Below, piece after piece: positions 6,291 to 6,981 of a stretch of 6,981 bases of DNA (position 1 is the first letter of the stretch; each line of letters starts with the position of its first letter). The stretch is from the NCBI GenBank assembly GCA_016928755.1, contig JAFGKB010000262.1, positions 1 through 6,981 of the forward strand, read 5' to 3'. This stretch comes from Anaerolineae bacterium. Its GTDB lineage: Bacteria; Chloroflexota; Anaerolineae; B4-G1; SLSP01. The notes below the pieces were generated by a model. That model was not told where the DNA came from. It did no database searches and saw nothing but the letters and a program-made list of their open reading frames with translations. Position numbers and translations under genes: made by a program.

Positions 6291-6956
6291 ATGGTCAAGA
6301 CACTATCTGCGCGCATCCGCATTTTGCTGGTCGATGACCAACGGCTCTTCCGGGAGGGTTTGCGCACTTTGCTCTCGGTTCAGCCGGATTTTGAGGTGGT
6401 TGGAGAGGCTGCGAATGGTGAAGAAGCCTTACACCAGGTAGCGGTATTGCAACCAGATGTGGTCTTGATGGATTTGCGGATGCCGGTGTTGGATGGTGTG
6501 GCCGCGACACAGCGACTACAACAGCAATATCCTGGTGTCCGGGTATTAATACTGACCACCTTTGATGATGATGCGTATGTCTTTGAGGGATTGCGGGCCG
6601 GGGCAGTGGGTTACCTGCTTAAAGATACGCCCTCGGCCAAGCTCTTTGAGGCGGTCCGTGCGGCTGCGCGAGGGGAGTCGTTTCTCCAACCCTCAGTCGC
6701 GGCTAAAGTCGTCGCCGAATTTGCGCGGCTTTCCAATGCCGCCCCTCGACCTCAAGCCCTGGTGGAGCCGCTCTCCGAACGTGAGTTAGAAGTCTTGCAT
6801 CACATAGTCGCCGGAGCCACCAATAAAGAAATTGCTGCGGGCCTTTTTATCACTGAAGGCACCGTTAAAAACCACGTTACCCGTATCCTCAGTAAACTCG
6901 AAGTCCGCGACCGTACCCAGGCCGCCCTCAAAGCCAAAGAATTAGGACTGATGTAG
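6291..6956 (+). CDS. NarL/FixJ-family response regulator
   Basis: This 221-residue DNA-binding regulator is the likely partner of the upstream kinase. Its receiver domain (about 8-125) has the acidic pair Asp15-Asp16, phosphoacceptor Asp61 in VVLMDLRMP, Thr89-Thr90 in LILTTFDDD, and Lys111 in YLLKD. A linker (about 145-158) leads to a LuxR/GerE-type helix-turn-helix (about 160-215): LSERELEVLHHIVAGATNKEIA, read as LSERELEVL then ATNKEIA, with recognition helix TEGTVKNHVTRIL. All key residues are present. The ATG lies 2 bases after the kinase stop, without a clear ribosome site, so the two are probably translated together. It most likely activates its own cluster; the operator would be expected upstream of base 1 and is not in the window. 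Confidence 0.96.
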   Translation: MVKTLSARIRILLVDDQRLFREGLRTLLSVQPDFEVVGEAANGEEALHQVAVLQPDVVLMDLRMPVLDGVAATQRLQQQYPGVRVLILTTFDDDAYVFEGLRAGAVGYLLKDTPSAKLFEAVRAAARGESFLQPSVAAKVVAEFARLSNAAPRPQALVEPLSERELEVLHHIVAGATNKEIAAGLFITEGTVKNHVTRILSKLEVRDRTQAALKAKELGLM

Positions 6957-6981
6957 TTCGCCTCTGTAGGACAAATTGGTA
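6957..6981. other. Window-edge sequence after the regulator
   Basis: Only 25 bases remain after the last stop. No inverted repeat followed by a T-run is visible, so the end of the transcript is not defined here. Confidence 0.3.

Noticed and set aside
6957..6981. Terminator after the response regulator
   Set aside because: No stem with a following T-run can be seen in the 25 bases available.

Overview
The window holds one compact plus-strand gene cluster of six genes. No RNA gene, insertion sequence, CRISPR array or attachment site is visible. In order the genes encode: a lipoprotein membrane-fusion (HlyD/MacA-type) adaptor (39-1262); a seven-helix membrane protein resembling the Pyr4-like transmembrane-type terpene cyclases (about 1279-1971); a MacB/FtsX-type ABC permease in which two complete permease halves are fused in one chain (1975-4206); its separate ABC ATPase (4265-5086); a multi-helix membrane histidine kinase with a HisKA_3-type core (5095-6288); and a NarL-type response regulator (6291-6956). 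Gaps are 16, 3, 58, 8 and 2 bases, so the whole set reads like one operon. The only gap with room for regulation is 4207-4264, before the ATPase.

Functionally, adaptor, permease and ATPase form a tripartite-like mechanotransmission exporter of the MacAB type. The two-component pair at the 3' end probably controls the cluster's expression. The odd member is the second gene. It carries the NxxWE motif after the first helix and an Asp in the last helix, which match the acidic residues known to matter in the fungal cyclase Pyr4. It sits between adaptor and permease as if it were part of the same machine. One reading is that it makes or modifies an isoprenoid that the ABC system exports or senses. 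Another is that it is a cyclase fold reused as a membrane subunit. The sequence cannot decide between them, and no prenyltransferase or epoxidase gene lies in the window.

The organism is a bacterium with moderate to somewhat high G+C by eye. The lipoprotein adaptor has no recognisable TolC-docking motif at its tip, the permease is a tandem fusion, and the regulators are of the DesK/NarL class. This would suit a single-membrane lineage such as Chloroflexota, but that is a guess from style and not a demonstrated affiliation. The window edges (1-38 and 6957-6981) carry too little sequence to identify neighbours.
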